Positions 1-8,150 of a stretch of 19,138 nt of DNA are shown piece by piece. The notes under the pieces were generated by a model. That model did not search any database. It was not told where the DNA came from and saw nothing but the letters and a program-made list of their open reading frames with translations. The position numbers and the translations under genes were made by a program. Location: contig CANQEC010000018.1 in assembly GCA_947594335.1 (NCBI GenBank), positions 1-19,138 on the forward strand. Reading direction: 5' to 3'. Position 1 is the stretch's first letter; each line of letters starts with the position of its first letter. Source of the stretch: an uncultured Lachnospiraceae bacterium (lineage in GTDB: Bacteria; Bacillota; Clostridia; Lachnospirales; Lachnospiraceae).

Positions 1-117
1 ATATTCCGCGTCAAATCCTACTGAAAATGTCGTCGCTTCCTCCGCGAAACAGACGGATGAAACTGTCATGGCCGCGGCCGCCGCAGCCGCCAGTAATTTT
101 ACCACATTCTTTTTCAT
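1..117 (-). CDS. Amino-acid ABC transporter substrate-binding protein, N-terminal part
   Basis: Partial gene running off the left edge; 39 codons are visible. The product starts MKKNVVKLLAAAAAAAMTVS and continues SVCFAEE, a classic signal peptide (two lysines, Ala-rich hydrophobic core, likely cleavage after CFA). The following residues TTFSVGFDAEY match the usual opening of family-3 (polar amino acid) solute-binding proteins, which typically read TVGFDAEFPP. It would capture an amino acid outside the membrane and hand it to a permease and ATPase, which should lie further left. There is no lipobox, and the Cys sits just before the predicted cleavage site, so whether it is lipid-anchored is unclear. 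The start is fixed by an AGGAGG Shine-Dalgarno about 8 bases upstream. It is preceded by its own promoter, so it is not simply co-transcribed with the helicase gene. Confidence 0.75.
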   Translation of the reverse strand, partial: MKKNVVKLLAAAAAAAMTVSSVCFAEEATTFSVGFDAEY

Positions 118-176
118 AAAGATATCCTCCTAAGTCTTTTCTATAGTAATACTCTACCATGCTAAAATGCATCCCT

Positions 177-205
177 ATACTAACAAAAAAGCGTGTATCT
201 GTCAA
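177..205 (-). promoter_or_regulatory. Sigma-A type promoter of the binding-protein gene
   Basis: Read on the minus strand, a perfect -35 TTGACA (200-205) is followed by a 17-base spacer and a -10 TAGTAT (177-182). It points at the binding-protein start about 60 bases downstream and lies directly after the helicase stop codon. Confidence 0.7.
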
Positions 206-213
206 CCACATAT

Positions 214-2988
214 TTACAGTGCGTCCGGGCCGCCGAAATCTGAGCGGTACGCCCAGAACTCCCGGATCCTTCCGCGCACGTTTCTCACATTGCAGATCTG
301 CGGCCGCACCCACTCCTCCGGAAACATCTGCCGGTAGCGCGCCTGCGCAAACCGCCCGTCAAGCAGCAGAATAACCCCTTCGTCCTCGTCTGTCCGAATC
401 ACGCGCCCGGCGGACTGCAGAACCTTGTTCATCCCGGGACACAGGTACGCGTAAAAGAAGCCGTCCTCCTTCCGGTCATCATAAAATTTTTTCAGGATCT
501 CCCGCTCGTTGCAGACCCGCGGAAGTCCGGTGCCGACCACAGCCGCTCCGATCAGACGGTCATTTTTCAGATCGATGCCTTCCCCGAAAACTCCTCCCAT
601 CACGCAGAATCCGACCAGATTTTTGCTCTTGTCCACGCCGAATTTGCCGAGAAATCTTTCGCGCTCCTTTTCATTCATGCCGGCGGTCTGACGCAGAATT
701 TCGATGCTGCCGGGTTCGTTGTCCGCGGGGCGTTCCAAACTCTCCTGCTGGACTGTCTTATCCTGCGCCAGGCTTTCCAGACTCTTCTCCTGGACTGTCA
801 TCCTGGACTGCGAGGGGCATTCCGTTTTCGTTTCCTGGATTGTCTCATCCTGCTCGGGGCGTTCCGGGTTCTCCTCCTGCTCCATCACGCTTCCCGCGCA
901 CAGCCGGATCCCCTCCGCCCCGCACATCTTTTCAAATTCATCCGCCACGTCGCCGAGCATCTGATAGGAGGAGAAAAACACCATATAATTCCCCCGCTTC
1001 GCACTCACCATCTCAAGTATATAGCGCGCCATTTTCCGGTACTCCGCCTCCGAGCGGCTTGTAAACCGGCTGCTTGTGTCCGCGCCGATCAGCACCCTGC
1101 GCTTCATCGGATCAAACGAAGACTGCGCGTAGACCGCGTAATCATCCTTTACGGTACTCAAAAGATTTTTGTAATAATTGATCGGCAGCAAAGTCGCGGA
1201 AAAATAGATCGTGCTTTTTCCCTTATCCAGACATTCCTGCAGATTCCGCGAGATGTCCACGCAGTACAGCTTTATCATAAAGCGCCTGTCCTCGCAGAGC
1301 TCCGTATAGATTGTATAATTGTCGTCAAGCCGGTCGCAGGCGTCCAGAAACGTGAGCGCCCTGAAATAAAAATCGAGAAGCTTTTTGCTGACCTCCGCAT
1401 GCTGCAGCGGGGATCTCTTTCCCTGGCGCAGTTCATCCAGATAATCCTCGGCCGCCCCGCAGAAATTCATCAGATGTATCTGAAATACGCCGATATCCTT
1501 CCAGATCCGGCATACGGCTCCCCCGGCCGCCGCGCGGATATAGGTGGGGGCATCTTCCGTTTCGCCCGCGTCCTGGCCGCCTTTGTTTTCACCGGCCCCG
1601 AATTCTTCGGCCTCCATCTGCTTTTTCAGTCCCCGCAGATAACGGCTGCATTTTTCCAGCGCACTCGTAATTTTCCGGCTGTACGGCTTCATCAGCTTCT
1701 TTAATTCCAGAAAATCCTCCCTGTACAGGGCGGCCGAAAACATATCCCGTCCGCGGTCCACCAGATTATGCGCCTCGTCGATCAGAAACAGATAATCTCC
1801 TTTCACGCCCTCCGCAAAAAAGCGCTTCAGCTTTACGCGGGGCCTGAACACATAATTATAATCACAGATCACCGCGTCTACCCAAAGAGAAACGTCGAGC
1901 GAAAATTCAAACGGGCAGACCATCCATTTCTGCGCCTGCCGGATGAGCGCTTCCCGGTCAAAAACATCCGTCCCGGTGATCATCTCGTAAACCGCATCGT
2001 TCACCCTGTCAAAATGTCCCTTCGCGTAAGGACAGTAATCCGGCCTGCATTCCGTCTCCTCGCAGAAGCAAATCCTCTCTTTTGCCGTCAGGGTCAGCAC
2101 CTTCATGCGAAGTCCACGCTCCCTCAGCATCCCAAACGCGTCCTCCGCGACCGTCCGCGTGATCGTTTTCGCCGTCATATAAAAAATGCGGTCCACGATC
2201 CCCTCTCCCATCGCCTTGACTGCCGGGAACACGGCTGAGATCGTCTTCCCCGTACCGGTCGGGGCCTGAATAAACAGCTTTTTCCGCCGAAGGATCGTCC
2301 GGTACACATCCTGCGACAGCTTTTTCTGTCCCTGTCTCCACGGAAAAGGAAATTCCGCCTCCCTGCAGGAAACCTGCCTGATCTTTTTCCACTCGATCTG
2401 ATATCTCACCCATTTTTCGTACTCGCCGGTCAGCCGGTCAAACCATTCGGCCAGCTCTTTCGCCTCATACGTTTCATGGAATCTCTTCACATCCTCGCGG
2501 ATCAGATTGCTGTACGTCATCTGCACCCCGATAACGGAAATGCCGTGCGCCGAAGCGTACATGTGCGCGTAACATTTAGCCTGCGCCAGATGAACCGGCA
2601 CAGGCTCTTCCATATGCTCAAGATCACGATAGACCCCTTTGATCTCATCGATGCAGACGTCATCCCCCGTGATGATGCCGTCCGCACGCCCCTCCACCGT
2701 CAGGATAAACCCGTCAAACCGGACATCTTTGGACAGAGGCACCTCCGCTTTATAGCCGCCGCCCATCTGTCCCTGGATTTTGCGGTGAAGCCTTCCTCCT
2801 TCAAGCATCGCCTCTTTGTCGGCCCCGCCGTGACGGTTATCTATGTCCCCGGATCTCATGATAAACTCAACAAGCTCCCGGACGGATACGTGAACCCGCA
2901 AAAGCTCCTGAACATCGGAGGGTTCCGGTTCCCGCGCGTTTGCTGTTTGTTCCTTTTTTTCCTGCTGCATTTTTTCCATCTGTTCCAT
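214..2988 (-). CDS. ATP-dependent Fe-S DNA helicase (DinG/XPD type) with N-terminal PD-(D/E)XK nuclease domain
   Basis: Numbering below is from the TTG at 3042, the longest open frame (942 residues). Residues ~48-190 look like a RecB/Cas4-like nuclease: E117-GRAD121, D132-E133-I-K135, then AKCYAHMYA (156-164). The helicase part has Walker A APTGTGKT (260-267), a DEAH box (422-425), SAT (615-617), GEGID (820-824) and motif VI QSAGRVIR (876-883). Cysteines 325, 327, 332, 337 and 376, between Walker A and DEAH, fit the Fe-S cluster of XPD/DinG helicases. Expected role is 5'-3' unwinding of damaged or structured DNA coupled to cleavage; this is family knowledge. Start is uncertain: neither the TTG nor the ATGs at 2988, 2979 and 2970 has a good Shine-Dalgarno, and the recognisable family similarity begins only near VHVSVRELVEF, so I use the first ATG. 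Residues ~722-778 are a Glu/Gln/Ser-rich low-complexity insert between helicase motifs. Confidence 0.88.
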   Translation of the reverse strand: MEQMEKMQQEKKEQTANAREPEPSDVQELLRVHVSVRELVEFIMRSGDIDNRHGGADKEAMLEGGRLHRKIQGQMGGGYKAEVPLSKDVRFDGFILTVEGRADGIITGDDVCIDEIKGVYRDLEHMEEPVPVHLAQAKCYAHMYASAHGISVIGVQMTYSNLIREDVKRFHETYEAKELAEWFDRLTGEYEKWVRYQIEWKKIRQVSCREAEFPFPWRQGQKKLSQDVYRTILRRKKLFIQAPTGTGKTISAVFPAVKAMGEGIVDRIFYMTAKTITRTVAEDAFGMLRERGLRMKVLTLTAKERICFCEETECRPDYCPYAKGHFDRVNDAVYEMITGTDVFDREALIRQAQKWMVCPFEFSLDVSLWVDAVICDYNYVFRPRVKLKRFFAEGVKGDYLFLIDEAHNLVDRGRDMFSAALYREDFLELKKLMKPYSRKITSALEKCSRYLRGLKKQMEAEEFGAGENKGGQDAGETEDAPTYIRAAAGGAVCRIWKDIGVFQIHLMNFCGAAEDYLDELRQGKRSPLQHAEVSKKLLDFYFRALTFLDACDRLDDNYTIYTELCEDRRFMIKLYCVDISRNLQECLDKGKSTIYFSATLLPINYYKNLLSTVKDDYAVYAQSSFDPMKRRVLIGADTSSRFTSRSEAEYRKMARYILEMVSAKRGNYMVFFSSYQMLGDVADEFEKMCGAEGIRLCAGSVMEQEENPERPEQDETIQETKTECPSQSRMTVQEKSLESLAQDKTVQQESLERPADNEPGSIEILRQTAGMNEKERERFLGKFGVDKSKNLVGFCVMGGVFGEGIDLKNDRLIGAAVVGTGLPRVCNEREILKKFYDDRKEDGFFYAYLCPGMNKVLQSAGRVIRTDEDEGVILLLDGRFAQARYRQMFPEEWVRPQICNVRNVRGRIREFWAYRSDFGGPDAL

Positions 2989-3096
2989 CCCCGATACTGC
3001 CCTGCTGCGCAGAGCGCGGATATTTATTTCTTCCGAATACAAAGAATAAGCAGGCGTTTTGCCGCCTGTAAATCTCCGGATTAAATCTTACCATAG

Positions 3097-3246
3097 AACA
3101 CCGGTAAATGTGAATCTTTTTTCGTGTCAGGCTGGAAAGACAAGGTGACCGCTGTCATTACAAAGGCTTTTGCGGGAAGCAGGTTTAAACAGTACAAGAT
3201 CATTCAAGACCGTTTGTATCAAAACGATTTTGACCAAATTAAATTT
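3097..3246 (+). pseudogene. Possible degraded C-terminal gene fragment, RhuM-like
   Basis: The stretch between the two minus-strand genes reads open on the plus strand from just after a stop at 3094-3096. It includes VTAVITKAFAGSRFKQY and KIIQDRLYQNDFDQIKF. This looks like real protein sequence rather than chance. The 'YKIIQDRLYxxDFD' tail resembles the C-terminal end of RhuM-family proteins as I remember them, but I could not check it. There is no start codon with a ribosome binding site, and the frame runs on into the antisense of the DUF1016 gene (stop near 3289). Best read as the stump of a gene disrupted when the AT-rich island formed. Confidence 0.25.
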
Positions 3247-4320
3247 CTATATCCCCATCTTCTCCATCTCTTTTAACATAAATTCTTCCAGTTTCCTCTT
3301 GTCCGGCAAATGCAGCATATATGTTGATACAAACAGTTGATTGTCCATTCCTGACAGAGCATATTCAACCATTTGTGAGCCTTTATCTGTGCAAAGTAAT
3401 ATTCCCACAGGTAGATTATCGCCTTCCGACATTTCATTTTTCTTGTAATAACCTACATATGCATTTAACTGGCCTAAATCTTCATGCTTGAATTCATCAT
3501 TTTTTAGTTCAATGATCACGTTGCAATGTAATATTCTATTATAGAAAACCATGTCGATAAAATAGTATCTATCATCTATAATAATACGTTTTTGTCTCGC
3601 CTCAAAACAAAACCCTTCACCTAATTCGAGCAAGAATTCCTGCAAATGATCCATAAGAGCCTGCTCCAAATCAGATTCTGATACGGCATCCTTTGCCTCT
3701 AACCCAAGAAATTCAAAGGTAAACGGGTCTTTTATTGTAAGTGTTGTATTGTTTGAATGGTCAGCAGATTTCTGTAATAGCAGTTCCGGTTTTTTACTAA
3801 TACCTGCTCGAAAATAAAGATTTGTTTTTATCTGCCTGCGCAGTTCCCTGACACTCCAATTACACTTCATACATTCTGTTTCATAAAAAAATCGCTCAAA
3901 CGCATCATCAATTACCATAATTTCCCTTATATGAGAAAAAGATAAATTGTTTACGAGCTGTTCTGGATCAGTTACAAATTGGTGCGACACTGTCGCACTT
4001 TTTTCAATATTTGGTAATTTGAATTGGTTCGACACTGTTGCACCAATCTGCGGATATAAAAGATAAAATTGACGGCACCACTTAAACAGCGTTGAATTCA
4101 TCCCTTTTTGAGATATTTCTTTCTCTAAATTTTTCAACAGATGGGTTCCGTATTCAGCTCTGTCACTTCCTCCCTGTTCATACTCAACAATATAATATCC
4201 TATCGCCCAGTTCCTAAGAGTCATCAACTGATTTACTGCACTCCTTGCAGCGTTTCCCGCTTTTACATTTATTTCTTTTATACTGTCTGCTAACAATTCA
4301 AATTTCATATTATTTGCCAT
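3247..4320 (-). CDS. DUF1016/YhcG-family PD-(D/E)XK nuclease
   Basis: 357 residues, a usual length for the family. The N-terminal half is the predicted DNA-binding region, containing NWAIGYYIVEYEQGG (37-51) and a YGTHLLKNLEKEIS segment (57-70). The C-terminal half is a nuclease fold with D256 in YFIDMVFYN, E271-L-K273 in IIELKNDEF and Q284 in LGQLNAYVGYY, so the catalytic D...ExK set is intact. Family members have poorly defined roles; they are seen in DNA processing and in accessory or defence-rich regions. An AAAGGAT Shine-Dalgarno about 8 bases before ATG sets the start. The gene is markedly AT-richer than its neighbours: the 60-base row at 3481 has 16 G/C, against 31 in the helicase row at 2161. 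This suggests horizontal acquisition. An odd near-duplicate, ATVSNQF then ATVSHQF (94-115), sits mid-protein. Confidence 0.85.
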   Translation of the reverse strand: MANNMKFELLADSIKEINVKAGNAARSAVNQLMTLRNWAIGYYIVEYEQGGSDRAEYGTHLLKNLEKEISQKGMNSTLFKWCRQFYLLYPQIGATVSNQFKLPNIEKSATVSHQFVTDPEQLVNNLSFSHIREIMVIDDAFERFFYETECMKCNWSVRELRRQIKTNLYFRAGISKKPELLLQKSADHSNNTTLTIKDPFTFEFLGLEAKDAVSESDLEQALMDHLQEFLLELGEGFCFEARQKRIIIDDRYYFIDMVFYNRILHCNVIIELKNDEFKHEDLGQLNAYVGYYKKNEMSEGDNLPVGILLCTDKGSQMVEYALSGMDNQLFVSTYMLHLPDKRKLEEFMLKEMEKMGI

Positions 4321-4353
4321 CTGCTATCCTTTCAAATGCTATTCAATAGAAAA

Positions 4354-4362
4354 AGTATAACA
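4354..4362 (-). promoter_or_regulatory. Extended -10 promoter of the DUF1016 gene
   Basis: On the minus strand the sequence reads TGTTATACT, an extended -10 (TG-N-TATACT), with no convincing -35. It lies about 35 bases upstream of the ATG at 4320. The rest of the 360-base gap up to 4680 is AT-rich. I see no gene in it beyond a short unsupported minus-strand frame, and no clear sigma-A promoter for the sigma factor gene. Confidence 0.45.
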
Positions 4363-4633
4363 CATACTCATCACTTTTTCTACTAAACAGCACTTTACAA
4401 GTTTTTAATGTTGTTGTATTGCTAATAGACTTTTTCTGTTGATTTATGGTATTAAATCAAAAACAAAACTCTTTCTTGTAACCAGATTAATTTCGGTGGA
4501 GAATATTGTTTTTTTCGTGCATCTGGAATATGCTGTAAGCACCAGCAAAGGCTGATAGCCAATCTGACATATAAATATCATAATTTTTTTGCGGCGATGC
4601 AACAAAACGCCCTTTTTCCGACACCTTATATAC

Positions 4634-4645
4634 AGATACGTATCT
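4634..4645. promoter_or_regulatory. Perfect 12-bp palindrome upstream of the sigma factor, possible operator
   Basis: AGATACGTATCT is its own reverse complement and lies 35 bases before the sigma factor start, just before its Shine-Dalgarno. Position and symmetry would suit a dimeric regulator site. No regulator gene is adjacent, so function is speculative. Confidence 0.3.
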
Positions 4646-4680
4646 TTCCGAAATTCCGACTTTACAAAGGAGGGAATATT

Positions 4681-5184
4681 ATGAACCACTCGACCGAGCA
4701 GCTGGCGCGCAGGGCGCAGAAAGGCGACGCTCATGCTTTTTCCAGATTATATGAGACGGTCTATCGGGACATGTACCGGTTCGCCGTCTGCACACTGCGG
4801 CACCCGCAGGACGCGGAGGACGCCGTCAGCGAGACCGTCGTCGATGCGTTCGCGCAGATCGCCTCCCTGAGGGACGCGTCCGCTTTCCGGTCATGGATCT
4901 TCCGCATCCTGTCAGCCAAATGCAGACGCCGCATGCGCCAGTACGTAAACCCCCCTTCCGAACTGGATGAGGAAACTCCTGCCGATGAAGCGGACTGGAA
5001 CGAAGCGCTGGATGTGCGCCGCGCCTTCTCGCTTCTGTCCGATGAAGAACGCCTGATTCTCTCAATGAATCTGTTCGCGGGATACACCAGCCAGGAAATC
5101 GGCAGCTTTCTGGGCATAAACGCAAACACCGTACGCTCCAGGCAGAGCAGGGCACTAAAAAAAATGCAGGCGCATCTGTCGTGA
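4681..5184 (+). CDS. ECF-type RNA polymerase sigma factor
   Basis: 167 residues, the normal size for an extracytoplasmic-function sigma factor with only regions 2 and 4. Region 2 spans about 20-85 (FSRLYETVYRDMYRFA, then DAEDAVSETVVDAF and FRSWIFRIL). Region 4 spans about 110-165, with helix-turn-helix YTSQEIGSFLGINANTVRSR (135-154). It should direct RNA polymerase to a small regulon in response to an outside signal. The start is at ATG 4681 because an AAAGGAGGG Shine-Dalgarno (4666-4674) lies 6 bases upstream; an open frame extends further left but has no such signal. The next gene, 127 bases downstream on the same strand, encodes a membrane protein with a short cytosolic N-terminus, placed as anti-sigma factors usually are. 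No ECF-type autoregulatory promoter motif was identifiable by eye. Confidence 0.9.
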   Translation: MNHSTEQLARRAQKGDAHAFSRLYETVYRDMYRFAVCTLRHPQDAEDAVSETVVDAFAQIASLRDASAFRSWIFRILSAKCRRRMRQYVNPPSELDEETPADEADWNEALDVRRAFSLLSDEERLILSMNLFAGYTSQEIGSFLGINANTVRSRQSRALKKMQAHLS

Positions 5185-5311
5185 TACGCGCATTTCCTCT
5201 GCCGCACGCTCTGCGGACGGATTTACCGTTCCGGTTCTTTGCGCACGGACAGAACTTCATTTTTGGCTCTTCCGCTTCTGCGGATGAGTTCGACGAAAGG
5301 AGTTATGAATT

Positions 5312-8119
5312 ATGGATGAAAAAAAATTACTGGATCAGATCAGACAGTCAGCCTCAGACCTGACTCCTCCCGAATCTCTGAATCCGGACGCCATCGAAAA
5401 ACTTCTGACTCAAAACCAGCCGGCAAAACCGCCGAAAAGAAAAATATCCGTATTTTACCGGCTCGCGGGCGCGGCCGCCGTTTTCGCGCTCTTTGCCGTA
5501 TCTTTCTGGCAGATCCAGAAAATCCAGAGATCCAGCGCCGTCCTCAAAGAAGAAATGTCTGAAAACATTGTCACGCGGCAGGCGGACGCAGGAGGCGCGG
5601 ACAACAGTTTCAGCAGCGCGAAAGAAGGCTCTGCCGGAGATTCCGCCTCCGCGGACAACAGCTCTGACAACGCAGACAAAAATCAGAACAGGGTCTCCGG
5701 ATCCGGAAAGGAAACCGAAGAATCTGTCCAGACCGGGAACGATACAGCCGTGCTTCCCGCTGCCCAAAGCTATGAAGAAGTATATCAGGCTCTGCGGGAT
5801 CAGTTCTACTATGAGGACGACATCATTTACACGGATATGGGGGTTCTGACATCCTCCGTTTCCGGCGCAGCAGCTATCGAAGAGGGCGGTGCGGCAGCGG
5901 ATATCGCTATGGAAGATACCGCAGACGGCTCAACGATGGATATCGCTATGGAAGACAACTCAGCAATGGATATCGCTATGGCTGCAGGAGACGGCGCTTC
6001 CGCAGAAAACGGAACGGCAGCTATTTCCATGCAGGATACCGCAGCGGGCATCGCCGTGGAAGGTGCGGCAGCGGATACCGCTATGGCTGCAGGAGACGGC
6101 GCTTTCGCAGAAGACAGCGCCGCAGATGACTCGTCCGCTATAAAGGAAGAAGTTCCTGAAGGGACCCTCGCCTCTGCGCAGACGGAGTCTGCCCGGACGA
6201 CTACAGGCAGTGCGGGCGCAGACTATTCAGCAACCAATATTCAGGAATTTGGCGTCGATGAGGCGGATATTGTGAAGACAGACGGACAATATATCTATAT
6301 TCTCCGGCGCAATGGCTCTGTCACAATTGTTGATGCCACTGACCCCCGGAACCTCCGGGAGGTTTCCACAATTCCTCCTGCTGAACCTGGTCTGTCCGGC
6401 ACAGACGAACTGTACGTCGATGGAGATGTCCTGAATGTGATCGCCGGCCGCCAGACCTCATCCCTGGAGCAGAACGGAGACGTTTACTATCCCTCCTCCA
6501 TCCATCAGACAGTACTGTATACCTACGATATTTCCGACCGCGCAGAACCGAAGCTTTCCGGCACGGTTTTCCAGGACGGAACCTATGAGACATCCCGCAA
6601 AAACGGTTCCTTCATCTACCTGTTTACCTCCTGGTACCCGGATCTCAAGGCGACCTATGAGGAAAGCAGCATTGTTCCGGAAGTAAACGGAGCGCGCCTG
6701 AGCACCGGGGAATTTTACCTCCCACAGTCTCTGATGAGCTCCGCTTACCTGCTCATCTCATCGACAGATATCAGAAAACCGCAGAATATTCTCGACAAAA
6801 AGGCGCTTGTTTCCGGCACCTCGAATTTCTACGTGAGCCCGGAGAATATTTATATCGCAAACGAACTGTGGAATTCAGACACAACGATGACGGAAATCAT
6901 GAAATTTCACTATGAGGACGGCATGATCACCGGCACAGCAGCCGGCACCGTAAAAGGTTACCTGAACAATTCGTTTTCTCTGAACGAATACAACGGCTGT
7001 CTGCGGGTCGTATCCACTTATTACGACAGCAGTTACGAAGAGCAGAACGGCCTGTATATTCTCGATGAAGCCCTCCGCGTCACAGGTTCCATAGAGGATC
7101 TGGCCGAGGGCGAGACGATCCGGTCGGCGCGCTTCTTTGGAGATATCGGATATTTTGTGACCTTTAGACAGACAGATCCTCTGTTCTCTGTTGACCTGTC
7201 AGATCCGGTTGCCCCCACGATTCTCGGCGAGCTGAAAGTCAGCGGCTTCTCCTCCTACCTGCATTTTTACGGGAAGGACCTGCTGCTTGGCATGGGTTAC
7301 GAGGCCGACGAGACGACCGGCGTTACTTCCGGCGTCAAGCTCTCCATGTTTGACATCTCGGATCCCGCAAATGTCACGGAACTGCACCGTCTCGTAATCC
7401 CCGGGGTTACCTGGTGTCCGTCGATCGACAATTACAAATCCATCCTGATCGATCCGCAGAAAAATGTGTTCGGCTTCTTCTGCGGCGACCGTTATCTCGT
7501 ATTCTCTTATGATAAGGAAAAAGGGTTTGTCAGCGAACTGATCTATGACTTCATTGAAGACGCGCTTGCAGGGCAGAATCAGACTCCTGAGGCCGGCTCT
7601 GCGTCCGGTGAAAGCACTTATGAAATAAGTGAAATCCCGGACAGTCTCTTCAGAAAAATTACGCAGTCTGAACCGGAAGAGGATTTGTCTACAGATACGG
7701 ATTCCCCTGTGGATATCACCTCCTCATCAGAAGAGGATTTGTCCACGGATGCCATCTCCGCATCGGAAGAGGATTTGTCCACGGATACCATCTCCGTACC
7801 AGAAGAGGATTTGTCCACGGATGCCATCTCCGCATCAGAAGAGGATTTATCCGGGGATACCTTCTCCGTACCAGAAGAGGATTTGTCCATGGATACCATC
7901 TCCGCATCGGAAGAGGATTTGTCCGCGGATGCTGCCTCCGTACCGGAATTTGAAATCACAACAAGTGACAGCGCTTATGTCCCGTCCGTATCAGCGGACA
8001 ATACGCGCGGACTCTACATCGGGGATACCTTCTATCTGGCGGGTGATGTCTCCGTGCTCGCTTTCGATATGAACGATCATTACGCCAGACTGGGAAACCT
8101 GTCTCTGACAACGCCGTAA
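5312..8119 (+). CDS. Membrane-anchored beta-propeller protein, putative anti-sigma/sensor
   Basis: 935 residues. Residues 1-45 are a short charged cytosolic segment (LLDQIRQSASDLTPPESLNP), followed by one membrane helix (~48-66, YRLAGAAAVFALFAVSFW). Residues ~85-305 form an Ala/Asp/Ser/Gly-rich linker with duplicated pieces. From about 308 on lies the secreted C-terminal beta-propeller family (PF09826-like), recognised by NIQEFGVDEADIVKTDGQYI and later DISDPANVTEL and YLVFSYDKE. The last propeller stretch (YIGDTFYLAG) is split from the rest by an acidic repeat insert at 789-877. Single-pass topology and position after an ECF sigma gene suggest that the N-terminus holds the sigma factor while the propeller senses an extracellular ligand or envelope state; this is inference, and no zinc-binding anti-sigma motif is present. 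AAAGGAG (5296-5302) lies 9 bases before ATG. Confidence 0.82.
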   Translation: MDEKKLLDQIRQSASDLTPPESLNPDAIEKLLTQNQPAKPPKRKISVFYRLAGAAAVFALFAVSFWQIQKIQRSSAVLKEEMSENIVTRQADAGGADNSFSSAKEGSAGDSASADNSSDNADKNQNRVSGSGKETEESVQTGNDTAVLPAAQSYEEVYQALRDQFYYEDDIIYTDMGVLTSSVSGAAAIEEGGAAADIAMEDTADGSTMDIAMEDNSAMDIAMAAGDGASAENGTAAISMQDTAAGIAVEGAAADTAMAAGDGAFAEDSAADDSSAIKEEVPEGTLASAQTESARTTTGSAGADYSATNIQEFGVDEADIVKTDGQYIYILRRNGSVTIVDATDPRNLREVSTIPPAEPGLSGTDELYVDGDVLNVIAGRQTSSLEQNGDVYYPSSIHQTVLYTYDISDRAEPKLSGTVFQDGTYETSRKNGSFIYLFTSWYPDLKATYEESSIVPEVNGARLSTGEFYLPQSLMSSAYLLISSTDIRKPQNILDKKALVSGTSNFYVSPENIYIANELWNSDTTMTEIMKFHYEDGMITGTAAGTVKGYLNNSFSLNEYNGCLRVVSTYYDSSYEEQNGLYILDEALRVTGSIEDLAEGETIRSARFFGDIGYFVTFRQTDPLFSVDLSDPVAPTILGELKVSGFSSYLHFYGKDLLLGMGYEADETTGVTSGVKLSMFDISDPANVTELHRLVIPGVTWCPSIDNYKSILIDPQKNVFGFFCGDRYLVFSYDKEKGFVSELIYDFIEDALAGQNQTPEAGSASGESTYEISEIPDSLFRKITQSEPEEDLSTDTDSPVDITSSSEEDLSTDAISASEEDLSTDTISVPEEDLSTDAISASEEDLSGDTFSVPEEDLSMDTISASEEDLSADAASVPEFEITTSDSAYVPSVSADNTRGLYIGDTFYLAGDVSVLAFDMNDHYARLGNLSLTTP
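5969..6115 (+). repeat. Duplicated 42-bp segments in the linker of the propeller protein
   Basis: Two in-frame copies, 5969-6010 and 6074-6115, differ at 3 of 42 bases. They encode D(I/T)AMAAGDGA(S/F)AE(N/D). Shorter related pieces (DIAMED) occur at about 5909-5965. The segment lies in the extracytoplasmic linker and looks like recent slippage or unequal crossing-over within a low-complexity spacer. Confidence 0.75.
7727..7942 (+). repeat. Six tandem 36-bp units encoding SEEDLSTDAISA-type repeats
   Basis: Exactly 216 bp, six 12-residue units that alternate between two forms (SEEDLSTDAISA and SEEDLSTDTISV/PEEDLS...), giving a 72-bp higher-order period. A degenerate 51-bp first unit precedes it (7676-7726). 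All units are in frame and acidic. They sit in a loop of the beta-propeller just before its final strand segment, so copy-number change would lengthen a surface loop without breaking the protein. Confidence 0.9.
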
Positions 8120-8150
8120 AACTGCCGCTGCAGTTTCCCTCCGACAGATA

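Noticed and set aside
1768..2238. 156-codon plus-strand frame opposite the helicase gene
   Set aside because: Antisense to the conserved helicase motifs; it is a by-product of G+C-rich codon use.
4597..4680. N-terminal extension of the sigma factor
   Set aside because: The strong Shine-Dalgarno AAAGGAGGG at 4666-4674 points to ATG 4681, and the extension does not resemble sigma factor sequence.
4444..4734. 96-codon minus-strand frame in the AT-rich gap
   Set aside because: It overlaps the sigma factor start on the other strand, has no ribosome site and no recognisable family.
7618..7959. Minus-strand open frame of 113 codons with DKSSSDAEM-type repeats
   Set aside because: It is the antisense shadow of the 36-bp repeats in the propeller gene; there is no ribosome site and no family resemblance.
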